From positions 62,001 to 126,000 of the forward strand of contig NZ_LXKN01000032.1 in assembly GCF_001692325.1 (NCBI RefSeq): 64,000 nucleotides of DNA. The letters run 5' to 3'. This document shows, piece by piece, positions 33,484-41,571 of this stretch (its first letter is position 1; each line of letters starts with the position of its first letter). Source of the DNA: Rhizobium sp. AC27/96 (GTDB lineage Bacteria > Pseudomonadota > Alphaproteobacteria > Rhizobiales > Rhizobiaceae). The notes below the pieces were generated by a model. The model saw nothing but the letters and a program-made list of their open reading frames with translations, was not told the DNA's origin and did no database searches. A program made the translations under genes and the position numbers.

Positions 33484-34899
33484 ATGCGCACGATAGACAC
33501 CATCTACATCAACGGCCGCTTCGTTCAGCCCCATGGCACGGAGATAGCCCCTCTTTTTAACCCGACCACCGAAGAGCAGATCGGTACCGTCCGCCTTGGA
33601 GACGCACGAGATATCGACGATGCCGTGAGCGCCGCCAAGGCGGCTTTCCCGGGCCAGTTGCAAAGCTCCAAGGCCGAACGTATCGCGATGCTGCACAGCC
33701 TGCATGAGGCTGTCGCCGCACGCGCCCCGGACCTGACCGACGCCATGCGCGAGGAATATGGCGCGCCGGCCGGCTTCATCGGCTTCTCAGTGCCGCATGC
33801 CGCAACGGCTTTCCTCCACATGGCGGAGACACTGAAGGACTATGAGTTTCGCCGTCGCATCGGCCATGCCGAGGTGGAGATGCGGCCCGCCGGCGTTGCA
33901 GCCGCCATTACGCCCTGGAACAGCAATTACGGCTTCATCTGCAGCAAGCTCGCCACGGCAATCGCCGCCGGCACCACCATGGTCATCAAACCATCGGAGA
34001 TGAGCGCGATCCAGACGCAGCTGATCACCGAATGCCTTCATGCCGCCGGGCTGCCGGACGGCGTGTTCAACATCGTCAACGGTTATGGCCATGTGGCGGG
34101 CGCGGCCCTCAGCGCGCATCGCGATATCGCCAAGATCAGCTTCACCGGCTCGACGGCCACCGGACGGGCCATTTTTCAGGCTGCTTCAATGACACTGAAA
34201 CGCGTGACGCTCGAACTCGGCGGCAAGAGCCCGAACGTCATCCTGGATGATGCCGATCTTGATCTCGTCATTCCGCAGGTGCTGGCAGCCGGCTTCGCCA
34301 ATAGCGGCCAGGCCTGCATCGCCGGCACACGTATTCTCGCTCCTGAAAGCCGGCTGGACGAAATCCATGATCGACTGGCCAAGGCTGTTTCGGCGCTAAG
34401 AGTAGGAGATGGGAACGACCCGGCGGTCATGATCGGCCCGATGGTCAGCCAGAAGCAATGGGATCGCGTCCAATCCTATATCCGTCTCGGCCAGGAAGAA
34501 GGGGCCAGCGTAGTTGTCGGCGGCGAAGGTCGACCGGAAGGACTCAACCATGGCTGGTTCGTCCGCCCGACGGTCTTCTCCAACGTCAACAATGACATGC
34601 GGATTGCACGCGAAGAGATCTTCGGACCCGTACTCTGCGTCATCCCTTATCGCGATGAGGCGCATGCAGTCGAGATCGCCAATGACACGGATTACGGCCT
34701 ACAGGCCTATGTCTTCTCCTCGGATCTCAGCAGAGCAAAGGGAGTCGCAAACCAGATCGACGCTGGTCGCGTCGTCATAAACGGCGCACCGCACGAGCCG
34801 CTTGCGCCCTTTGGCGGGTTCAAACAGTCCGGCATGGGCCGCGAATTCGGCGCCTACGGCCTGGAATCGTTTCTCGAACCGCGTGCCGTTTTGAGTTGA
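33484..34899 (+). CDS. aldehyde dehydrogenase family protein
   Basis: A 471-residue NAD(P)-dependent aldehyde dehydrogenase. Motifs in order: AAAITPWNSNYGFICSKLA (PWN near residue 145), SFTGSTATGRAIF (cofactor loop), LELGGKSPNVIL (general-base Glu near 245), NSGQACIAGTRIL (nucleophile Cys near 280) and EEIFGPVLCVIPY. Full length for the superfamily. AAGGAG precedes the ATG at 33484; an upstream in-frame ATG at 33463 is less well placed. It is divergent from the LysR gene, its probable regulator. A strong hairpin follows the stop, so it is transcribed alone. Substrate aldehyde not predictable. Confidence 0.94.
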   Translation: MRTIDTIYINGRFVQPHGTEIAPLFNPTTEEQIGTVRLGDARDIDDAVSAAKAAFPGQLQSSKAERIAMLHSLHEAVAARAPDLTDAMREEYGAPAGFIGFSVPHAATAFLHMAETLKDYEFRRRIGHAEVEMRPAGVAAAITPWNSNYGFICSKLATAIAAGTTMVIKPSEMSAIQTQLITECLHAAGLPDGVFNIVNGYGHVAGAALSAHRDIAKISFTGSTATGRAIFQAASMTLKRVTLELGGKSPNVILDDADLDLVIPQVLAAGFANSGQACIAGTRILAPESRLDEIHDRLAKAVSALRVGDGNDPAVMIGPMVSQKQWDRVQSYIRLGQEEGASVVVGGEGRPEGLNHGWFVRPTVFSNVNNDMRIAREEIFGPVLCVIPYRDEAHAVEIANDTDYGLQAYVFSSDLSRAKGVANQIDAGRVVINGAPHEPLAPFGGFKQSGMGREFGAYGLESFLEPRAVLS

Positions 34900-34903
34900 T
34901 TTG

Positions 34904-34944
34904 AAGGAGCCCCCGGAGGGCCACGGTATTCCGGGAGGCTCCTT
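34904..34944 (+). terminator. terminator-like hairpin after aldehyde dehydrogenase
   Basis: AAGGAGCC-CCCGGA pairs with TCCGGGAGGCTCCTT (14 bp with one bulge) around a 12-base loop, beginning 4 bases after the stop. Only a short TTAAA follows, so it is strong in stem but weak in tail. Confidence 0.6.
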
Positions 34945-34992
34945 AAATGAACGCGGGTCTGGCCGGCGCATTCAGGTTCTCGTTAGAATCAT

Positions 34993-35008
34993 GTTCTATT
35001 TTTAGAAC
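34993..35008. promoter_or_regulatory. palindrome upstream of cytochrome b561
   Basis: GTTCTA-TTTT-TAGAAC, a perfect 6-bp inverted repeat, lies 22 bases before the b561 start. It is too short and U-poor for a terminator on this strand and more likely an operator. Confidence 0.4.
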
Positions 35009-35029
35009 AGTTCCAATCAAGGAGATCCG

Positions 35030-35524
35030 ATGCCGGCCAGATCCGCATACTCCATTCCCCAGCGCCTGCTCCATTGGCTCATGGCTCTGCTTATCTTTTT
35101 CAATCTCTTGTTTCCGGATGGCATGAATGCTTGGAAGCACCTGATCCGCAACGGCCAGACACCCTCGCCTGCCGATATCGCCAGTGCCAATATCCACGCC
35201 TATGTCGGCATTGCAGTCTTGCTGCTGGCCATCATACGATTGGCCGTCCGCTTCTCGTCCGATACTCCCGAAAGGCCAAACTGTCAGCCGGCATTCCTGC
35301 ATCATATCGCGCGTGTGACACATGTCTTGCTCTATGCGCTGATCTTCGCGATGCCGCTGTCCGGAATAGCAACCTATTATCTCGGCATCGACGCGGCAGG
35401 CTTCGCCCATGGCGGCCCGATCAAAATGCTGCTTTGGATCGTCGTCGTCCTGCACATATTCGGCGCGCTCGTTCAGCACTTCTATTTCAGGTCGGACGTC
35501 CTGCGGCGAATGACGATCGGCTAG
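35030..35524 (+). CDS. cytochrome b561-family membrane protein
   Basis: A 164-residue inner-membrane di-heme b-type cytochrome (CybB/YceJ group). Four helices: the first has the haem-ligand His in YSIPQRLLHWLMALLIFF, the second in SANIHAYVGIAVLLLAIIR, the third AFLHHIARVTHVLLYALIF, and the fourth LLWIVVVLHIFGALVQHFYF. Four conserved His fit two haems. In E. coli CybB acts as superoxide:ubiquinone oxidoreductase. AAGGAGATCCG gives a perfect ribosome site. Monocistronic, with a palindrome just upstream, which suggests its own small regulator. Confidence 0.92.
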   Translation: MPARSAYSIPQRLLHWLMALLIFFNLLFPDGMNAWKHLIRNGQTPSPADIASANIHAYVGIAVLLLAIIRLAVRFSSDTPERPNCQPAFLHHIARVTHVLLYALIFAMPLSGIATYYLGIDAAGFAHGGPIKMLLWIVVVLHIFGALVQHFYFRSDVLRRMTIG

Positions 35525-35542
35525 AGCTTGCCAGTCAGTCAG

Positions 35543-36691
35543 CTATGCCGCTCGGCCACCAAAGTGCTTGTCAAAGGAAAACAGAGCTGTCGGTAACGCA
35601 CTTCCACCTTGAAGCGCCAGATCGGCAAGGATCTCGCCGACAACGCTGGTAAACTTGAAACCGTGGCCGGAGCATGCCGAAGAGACCACCACATTCGGCT
35701 GCCCCGGCAGGGTATCGATGAGAAAATCCTCGCTCGGCAGCATGGTATAGCGGCAGGTCGTCGCCCTCACGCGGAATGACGCCGCATCCGGCAGACGCTT
35801 GGCAGCGAAGCTGTCGAGCAGCGCCGTATCGGTGTCGTTGACGGGCGGATTGGGTGCCCTAGGGTCGATAGGCTCCCTGAAATGCGCGTGACGGCCGACC
35901 TTCACGCCATCGACGCCGATCGCCGGGAATCCGAAGAACGAACCGTTCTCCCCCTCGTCACGCAGGAAGCAGGGCATGCGCTTTGGCTCGGCGACGAAGC
36001 CGTCCTTCGGCTGATACCAGGCGACGACCTGACGGATCGGCTGCGCATGGGCCTTGAGCTGCGGCACGAGTTCTGCAATCCAGGCACCGGTCGCGACAAT
36101 GACCTTGCGCGCGCGATAGCGCCCTGTCGTCGAAACAACCGTCACGCCCGCATCATCGGGCTCGATGGCGGTAACCCGCTCGCCGAAATGCAGCGCCGCT
36201 CCATCTTCCGCGGCAAGCTTCAGATAGCCCATGATCGCAGCTTCCGGCCTGATATAGCCGCCCTGCGGATCAAGCAGGCCGACTTCACCATCCTCGAGCT
36301 CGAACGCCGGGAAGCGGCGCTTCATGGCGTCCCGGTCGAGCATCTCATGCGGCAGGCCGTGCATCTCGCAGGAAGCGCGCGTGCCGCTGACGATCTTGCT
36401 GTCGGGCACCCCGATTTGCAGGACGCCGGTCACGGTCAGGATCTCGGCGCGCAGCCGTGCTTCGAGCGAGCGCCAGTTTTGATAGGCGCGCTGCAGCAGC
36501 GGGACATAGGAGGGATCTTCGAAATAGCCGAGGCGGATCAGCCGGCTGTCGCCATGCGACGAGCTGAGGGCATGCGCCGGAAAATGCGCTTCGATGCCGA
36601 TTGCCTTTGCGCCGCGAGCGGCGGCGAAAGCCAGGGCCGCGCTTCCCATCGCGCCGAGACCGATGACGGCAACGTCGAATTCCACGGACAT
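35543..36691 (-). CDS. FAD-dependent N-methyl amino acid oxidase (sarcosine oxidase / SolA-like)
   Basis: A 382-residue flavoenzyme of the monomeric sarcosine oxidase / N-methyltryptophan oxidase family. The dinucleotide fold is VAVIGLGAMGSAALAFAAA; the second conserved patch is SSHGDSRLIRLGYFEDPSYV; the covalent-flavin Cys is in SSACSGHGFKFTSVVGE. Such enzymes remove N-methyl groups from secondary or tertiary amino acids, giving formaldehyde and H2O2. The ATG at 36691 follows GGAG and lies two bases after the lyase stop. It is the last gene of the six-gene operon with a polar amino-acid ABC transporter and an MIO-less histidase homologue, so an N-methylated amino acid is the likely substrate. 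Which one is not shown. Confidence 0.88.
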   Translation of the reverse strand: MSVEFDVAVIGLGAMGSAALAFAAARGAKAIGIEAHFPAHALSSSHGDSRLIRLGYFEDPSYVPLLQRAYQNWRSLEARLRAEILTVTGVLQIGVPDSKIVSGTRASCEMHGLPHEMLDRDAMKRRFPAFELEDGEVGLLDPQGGYIRPEAAIMGYLKLAAEDGAALHFGERVTAIEPDDAGVTVVSTTGRYRARKVIVATGAWIAELVPQLKAHAQPIRQVVAWYQPKDGFVAEPKRMPCFLRDEGENGSFFGFPAIGVDGVKVGRHAHFREPIDPRAPNPPVNDTDTALLDSFAAKRLPDAASFRVRATTCRYTMLPSEDFLIDTLPGQPNVVVSSACSGHGFKFTSVVGEILADLALQGGSALPTALFSFDKHFGGRAA

Positions 36692-36692
36692 T

Positions 36693-38198
36693 CTATGCTC
36701 CAGTTTCACTTTCGGCGGGCGGCGCGGTCTGCGCGATCAGATCCCGCAGGCTTTCCATGTCGGCATTCAGCGGGCGATCATCGCCATAGAGAGGAACGCG
36801 TGAACGGACGGCGGCGTAGAGGCGGTCCGTTCCCGGTGCTCTGGCACCCTTGGAACCAAGGAAATCATGGGCCTGTGCCGCTGCCATGAGTTCGATCGCC
36901 AGGATGTATTCGGCATTGTCGAGGATGGCGAGCAGCTTGTTGGCCGCAGCCGTCGGGTGCGCGAGGAAATCTTCCTGCAGGCCGGAGGTCAGGCCGCCAT
37001 CAAGCGACGCGGGCGCGGCCAGCCGCCTGTTGTCGTTGGCCAGGGCCGCCGCCGTATATTGGGCGATCATGAAGCCGGAATGGCTGCCGGCATCGCTCGC
37101 CAGGAACGGCGGTAGGCCACTCACCAGCGGATTGACGAGACGATCCATCCGCCGCTCGCTCATGGCGGCGATCTGCGCGATCGCGATCGCCAGACTATCG
37201 GCCGCCTGGCCGAGGGCTGGCGCAACGGCATGCGCTTCCGAGGAAACGACGGGTTGCTCCGGCGTGCCGGAGACCGCCGGATTGTCTGTAACCGACGCCA
37301 GTTCCTGATCTACGATACGAGCAGTCTCAGCGAAGACATCCCAGGCAGCGCCATGCGCATGCGGAACGGCCCTCAAGCTCAATGCGTCCTGCGTTCGCCG
37401 GCCAAGCGCTGCGGCGACAAGACCACTACCGTGCAGACGGCTGCGTAGTCGGCGACCCACCTTAGCAATACCAGCAGACGGGCGCAGGGCCAGCACGGCC
37501 TCATCGAAGGCAGCGATCTGGCAGCCGGCTGCTTCCAACGTCAATGCTGCAATGGCATCAGCCCAGTCGAGCAAGCGCTCGGCGCGGTAGACCGCCAGCG
37601 CCGACAATCCCGTGGCGCAAGCCGAGCCATTGACGAGGCTCAAACCTTCCTTGGCGCCCAGCACCAGCGGGCTCAGACCGATCGTGGCTAGCGCCTGCGC
37701 TCCGGTCATGGACTTGCCCTTCACAACTGCTCGTCCCTCGCCGATCAACACGAGGGCAGTATGGGCGTTGTGCGTGAGGTAGCCGGCAGAGCCCTTGAAT
37801 GGCACCTCGGGAATGCAGTCATGCTCGAGAAATGCTGCGAGATGACGGATGATTTCAGGCCGCACGCCGGAATGACCGTGGGCGAAATTGGCGATCTGTG
37901 CCGCGATAATACCGCGTACTTCGCGGGCCGGCAAAAGGGGGCCGACACCGCAGGCATGGCTGAGGATGATATTGCGCGAGAGGCGGCTCTGCGAAGGGCG
38001 GTCCACCACTGTATCGGACAGGGCGCCGACACCAGTATTCACGCCATAGGCCCGCACGCCGGTTTCAACGATGCGTTCAACGATGCGGCTCGCCTGCTCG
38101 ACCCGCTTCCATGCTGCCTCGGACAGGGTCAGCGGTTCGCCGGTGCTGACGCTAGCAACATCGCGCCAGGATAACGGCTTATCGATCGTGATGGTCAT
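36693..38198 (-). CDS. histidine/aromatic ammonia-lyase homologue lacking the MIO triad
   Basis: A 501-residue member of the HAL/PAL fold, close to the usual length. Conserved parts: AYGVNTGVG (residues 50-58), LVNGSACATGLSA near 190 and LASVTDNPAVSG near 300. The cofactor loop is unusual: canonical GSxG-ASG-DLAPLAH reads GSAG-YLTHNAH (residues 136-146), so exactly the Ala-Ser-Gly that cyclises to MIO is missing. The active-site QDxYSxRCxPQ reads QDALSLRAVPH, losing the Tyr. Normal histidase activity is therefore unlikely. Ergothionase, which eliminates trimethylamine from ergothioneine, is a family member that, as I recall, also works without MIO, so a betaine lyase is a good guess. It overlaps the ATPase stop (ATGA) in a transporter operon. 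Confidence 0.85.
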   Translation of the reverse strand: MTITIDKPLSWRDVASVSTGEPLTLSEAAWKRVEQASRIVERIVETGVRAYGVNTGVGALSDTVVDRPSQSRLSRNIILSHACGVGPLLPAREVRGIIAAQIANFAHGHSGVRPEIIRHLAAFLEHDCIPEVPFKGSAGYLTHNAHTALVLIGEGRAVVKGKSMTGAQALATIGLSPLVLGAKEGLSLVNGSACATGLSALAVYRAERLLDWADAIAALTLEAAGCQIAAFDEAVLALRPSAGIAKVGRRLRSRLHGSGLVAAALGRRTQDALSLRAVPHAHGAAWDVFAETARIVDQELASVTDNPAVSGTPEQPVVSSEAHAVAPALGQAADSLAIAIAQIAAMSERRMDRLVNPLVSGLPPFLASDAGSHSGFMIAQYTAAALANDNRRLAAPASLDGGLTSGLQEDFLAHPTAAANKLLAILDNAEYILAIELMAAAQAHDFLGSKGARAPGTDRLYAAVRSRVPLYGDDRPLNADMESLRDLIAQTAPPAESETGA

Positions 38199-38971
38199 TG
38201 TCCGGTTCCGAAATGCCCGATGAACTGGCGGAAGGCCGGCGATGCGCCGCCACCGAACATATCGTCCGGCGTGCCGGTGCTTTCGACCAGCCCTTCCTTC
38301 ATGAAGACGACACGGTTAGAGACATTGCGGGCAAAGCTCATCTCGTGGGTGACGACCAGCATGGTCATCCCTTCCTCGGCAAGCGCGCGCATGACGCGCA
38401 GCACTTCGCCGACAAGCTCCGGATCGAGCGCCGACGTCGGCTCATCGAACAACATGACCTTCGGCTTCATGGCAAGGGCACGGGCGATGGCCGCGCGCTG
38501 CTGCTGACCACCGGACAGATGCGCGGGGTAGGCGTGGCGTTTATCGGCGATGCCGACCTTTTCCAGAAGCGCTTCGGCTTCGGCGATGCATTCGGCACGC
38601 GGGCGCTTCAAGACATGGATCGGCCCCTCGATCACATTCTGAAGGATCGTCATATGGGACCAGAGATTGAAGCTTTGGAAAACCATGCCGAGCTCGGAGC
38701 GGATATGATCCACCTGCTTGTGGCTCGCCGGACGGCTTTTGCCATTCTTGTGGATCATGCGGATCTGCTCGCCATCCACCCAGATCTCGCCATCGTTGGC
38801 GATCTCAAGCAGGTTGATGCAGCGAAGGAATGTCGACTTGCCGGAGCCGGAAGCGCCGAGCAGCGAAATGACGTCGCCATCCTGAGCATCAAGGGAAATG
38901 CCGCGCAAAACTTCATGGGTGCCGAAGCTCTTGCGGATGTTGCGAACTGAAAGTCGGGTTACATCTGGCAT
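38195..38971 (-). CDS. polar amino-acid ABC transporter ATPase
   Basis: A 258-residue ATP-binding subunit of the HisP/GlnQ/OccP class. Walker A is LLGASGSGKSTFLRCINLLE (near residue 37), the insertion typical of HisP/OccP lies before the Q-loop (VFQSFNLWSHMTIL), the signature is LSGGQQQRAAIARAL, and Walker B is VMLFDEPTSALDPE. It drives uptake through the two permeases encoded just upstream. GGAGCAGGCAAATC precedes the ATG. The stop overlaps the start of the lyase gene by four bases, tying transport to catabolism. Confidence 0.95.
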   Translation of the reverse strand: MPDVTRLSVRNIRKSFGTHEVLRGISLDAQDGDVISLLGASGSGKSTFLRCINLLEIANDGEIWVDGEQIRMIHKNGKSRPASHKQVDHIRSELGMVFQSFNLWSHMTILQNVIEGPIHVLKRPRAECIAEAEALLEKVGIADKRHAYPAHLSGGQQQRAAIARALAMKPKVMLFDEPTSALDPELVGEVLRVMRALAEEGMTMLVVTHEMSFARNVSNRVVFMKEGLVESTGTPDDMFGGGASPAFRQFIGHFGTGQ

Positions 38972-38995
38972 GATTTGCCTGCTCCAATGAAGTCT

Positions 38996-39700
38996 TTAGG
39001 CCTTCAACGCCGGCGGAATGGCGCGGCGATGACGGGACAGCGAATATTCCAGCAGGGCCATGCCCTGCAGAATGATGAAATTCAGCACGAGGTAGATGAT
39101 CGCCGCACAGAGGAAGACTTCCATCGTGCGGTAGGTGTGCGAGATCAGCCGTTGCGCAACGCCTGTAACTTCCCAAACCGTGACGAGGCTGGCGAGTGCC
39201 GTCGACTTCATCATCAGGACGATCTCGGTCGAATAGGCCGGCAGGGCATGACGGAAGGCGATGGGCGCGATGATACGGCGCACGAGCAGCAGGCGGGACA
39301 TGCCGATCGAGCGCGCCGCCTCGATCTCCTTCGGCGAAACGGCACGGATGCCGCCGCGGAAGATCTCGGCGGTATAGCCGGCCGTGCACAGCGCCAGCGA
39401 CAGGATCGCGCAGACCACGGGCTCACGCAGGAAGGGCCAGAGGAACGAATAGCGGATGATGGAAAATTGCGCCAAGCCGTAGAAGACCAGGAACATCTGG
39501 ATCAATAGCGGCGAGCCGCGGAACACGAAGATATAGCCCTTGGCAAAGCCCGACAGGATCGGATTGCCGCTGACGCGCATGGCGACGATAACAAGCGCCA
39601 AGATGCCGCCTGTTACGATCGACAGCGAAAACAGCAGGAGTGTCACCGGCACCGCCTGCAGCAGTGTGATCATGGTGCTCGAGAGGAAGTTAAAATCCAT
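38996..39700 (-). CDS. polar amino-acid ABC transporter permease (HisM-like)
   Basis: A 234-residue inner-membrane permease of the His/Glu/Gln/Arg/opine type, with about five helices (ITLLQAVPVTLLLFSLSIVT first). The cytoplasmic EAA loop is EIEAARSIGMSRLLLVRRII. FRGSPLLIQMFLVFYGL is the family's start-of-domain signature. The ATG at 39700 follows GAGGAGCGGCAA, so the longer frame overlapping the other permease is not used. It pairs with the next permease as a heterodimer. Confidence 0.93.
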   Translation of the reverse strand: MDFNFLSSTMITLLQAVPVTLLLFSLSIVTGGILALVIVAMRVSGNPILSGFAKGYIFVFRGSPLLIQMFLVFYGLAQFSIIRYSFLWPFLREPVVCAILSLALCTAGYTAEIFRGGIRAVSPKEIEAARSIGMSRLLLVRRIIAPIAFRHALPAYSTEIVLMMKSTALASLVTVWEVTGVAQRLISHTYRTMEVFLCAAIIYLVLNFIILQGMALLEYSLSRHRRAIPPALKA

Positions 39701-39710
39701 TTGCCGCTCC

Positions 39711-40445
39711 TCAAGCCTGGCCGATTGTCGCAGCCGGCATGCTGCGATTGGCACGTCGTTCCGCCCTGTTGAAAACGCGATCCGACAGGCTGGTCAGGAT
39801 CAGGTACAGAATCCCGCCGACGATGAAGAAGAGGAAATACTGGCGCGTGGAGCCGGCGGCGACCTGGCTGGTGCGCATCAACTCCGCAAGGCCGGTGACC
39901 GAGATCAAGGCCGAATCCTTGAGGCTCAGCTGCCAGACGTTGCCAAGACCCGGAATGGCGTAGCGTATCACCTGCGGGATGATGATGCGGCGCAGGCGAA
40001 GGCCGCCATGCATGCCGATTGCCGAGGCTGCCTCGAGCTCACCCTTGGAAATGGCGAGATAGGCGCCGCGGAAGACCTCGGCCTGATAGGCGCCGGATAT
40101 GATGCCGACGGCAAGTGCGCCCGCGGCAAAGGATGGCAGGCCTAGAAAGCCCTCGTAACCAAACCATTTGCCGACCGAGGTGACCGCCGAGGATCCACCG
40201 AAATAGATGAGATAGATGATCAGAAGCTCCGGCACGCCACGAAACACTGTCGTGTAGACATTGCCGAGCATTTTCAGCGGCAGGCTGCCCGAGAGCTTTG
40301 CCGAGGCGACGATCGCGCCCAACACCGCCCCGATTGCCAATGCCGTCGCGGTGACGGCAAGCGTCATCAAAGCGGCAACGAGCAGCAGCGCGCCCCACCC
40401 GTTCGAGCCGAAGCCCAGCAGTTGCAAGCTTGCCATAGCGTCCAT
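39711..40445 (-). CDS. polar amino-acid ABC transporter permease (HisQ-like)
   Basis: A 244-residue partner permease. The conserved entry VFRGVPELLIIYLIYFGG is present and the EAA loop is ELEAASAIGMHGGLRLRRII. Five or so membrane helices, first LLLVAALMTLAVTATALAI. An internal ATG at 40436 has the better-spaced GGGGA and may be the true start. It stands between the binding-protein gene and the second permease in the operon. The HisQ/OccQ resemblance suggests a basic or betaine-like amino acid as substrate; specificity cannot be fixed from sequence alone. Confidence 0.93.
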   Translation of the reverse strand: MDAMASLQLLGFGSNGWGALLLVAALMTLAVTATALAIGAVLGAIVASAKLSGSLPLKMLGNVYTTVFRGVPELLIIYLIYFGGSSAVTSVGKWFGYEGFLGLPSFAAGALAVGIISGAYQAEVFRGAYLAISKGELEAASAIGMHGGLRLRRIIIPQVIRYAIPGLGNVWQLSLKDSALISVTGLAELMRTSQVAAGSTRQYFLFFIVGGILYLILTSLSDRVFNRAERRANRSMPAATIGQA

Positions 40446-40538
40446 TCCCCGTCCGTGGCAGTTTCTGACGTCAGAATAACTGACGGTCTCCGGCTTTGCA
40501 GCCGGAGACCCGTGGCAACGACCCGAAGGCCGCCCCGA

Positions 40539-41378
40539 TTATTCCGGGCTAACGTCGACCTTGAACCACTTCATCGACAGGGTCTTGATGGTGCCGTCGG
40601 CAAGCGCTGACTTGATCGCAGCGTTGAACTTGTCGGCAAGATCGGTATCAGCCTGACGGATGCCGAGACCTTCGCCCGCGCCCCAGATGGAGCCGGCGAT
40701 TTCGGGGCCGGTAAAGGCCAGCGTGTCGTTTGCGCTGGCAAAAGCGTTGCTGAAATAGACAGCATCGTCGAAGCCGAGATCGATACGGCCGTTCTGCAGA
40801 TCGAGATCGCGGTCGGCACCAGTCTTGTATTCGCGGATCGTGGCGATCGAGCCGAAATTGTCATAGACGAACTTGGCGTAGACGGTCGCGGCCTGGATGC
40901 CGATGGTCTTGCCCTTGAAGGCTTCTTTCAGCACGTCGATTTCCTTGACGCCGGTCTGGCCGGGGGTCATCTTGATGGTGGAGCCGGTGCCGGCAGCATT
41001 GGCAAGCGGGCTGTCCTTGGCGGTTGCGAAAGCAGCAGGCGTAGCGGCGTAGGGAATAGTGAAGCCGATGACCTGCTTGCGCTCGTCGGTGATCGACAGC
41101 GCATCCATGATCACGTCAAACTTGCCGGCGTTGAGTGCCGGGATCATACCGTCCCAATCGGAGGCAACCAGCTTGCAGTCGATCTTGGCGCGTTCGCACA
41201 GGACCTTGGCAAGTTCCGGCTCGAAGCCGCCGAGCGAACCATCGGCATTCGTCATATTCCACGGCGCATAGGCGCCTTCCAGGGTGATCGTCGCCGTCTT
41301 CCAGTCCTTGGCGACAGCCGGTGCCGCGAAGGCGGCGGCGGCCATGACGCCTGACAAAAGAATTGCACTGAATTTCAT
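40539..41378 (-). CDS. periplasmic amino-acid-binding protein
   Basis: A 279-residue type-2 solute-binding protein (SBP_bac_3). GAGGAG lies upstream of the ATG at 41378, which opens a signal peptide (MKFSAILLSGVMAAAAFAAP, cut after AVA). The ligand-pocket opening is ITLEGAYAPWNMTNADGSLGG, where Tyr/Trp and the following Asp/Gly match HisJ/ArgT-like proteins; AGKFDVIMDALSITDERK is the second hallmark. It has a slightly enlarged middle section (residues about 130-150). First gene of the operon, divergent from the HutC-type regulator. An aromatic pocket with acidic residues would suit a cationic or betaine ligand. Confidence 0.93.
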   Translation of the reverse strand: MKFSAILLSGVMAAAAFAAPAVAKDWKTATITLEGAYAPWNMTNADGSLGGFEPELAKVLCERAKIDCKLVASDWDGMIPALNAGKFDVIMDALSITDERKQVIGFTIPYAATPAAFATAKDSPLANAAGTGSTIKMTPGQTGVKEIDVLKEAFKGKTIGIQAATVYAKFVYDNFGSIATIREYKTGADRDLDLQNGRIDLGFDDAVYFSNAFASANDTLAFTGPEIAGSIWGAGEGLGIRQADTDLADKFNAAIKSALADGTIKTLSMKWFKVDVSPE

Positions 41379-41571
41379 CGTGTGGAGCTCCTCTGAGGTT
41401 GAAACAGGCCTTGCAGCACTTCCTACCGATCTACGCCGGCTTGCTCGCTTTCCCAATTTATTTTTAGGATTGTTTGCGAGGTTGTATAGGGTACCATATG
41501 AGATAATTTGTGATATGCAAGTGGGAAAGTTGTTTTCGAGGCAGATTCAGTTCGTGCAAAGGGAATAGGCA
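41379..41571. promoter_or_regulatory. control region between hut-like operon and its regulator
   Basis: 193 bp, markedly AT-rich from 41455 to 41535. It holds TTGTATA at 41482-41488, a GGTACC and CATATG core at 41490-41500, and TATGCAA at 41514-41520, a loosely symmetric arrangement resembling the T(A)TGTATA-type sites of HutC proteins. No exact palindrome is evident. Confidence 0.4.

Noticed and set aside
37770..37790. Base-calling deletion explaining the missing Ala-Ser-Gly in the lyase
   Set aside because: A 9-base in-frame loss together with changes in the following residues and in the distant QDxYS motif is more like real divergence than a read error, though resequencing would settle it.
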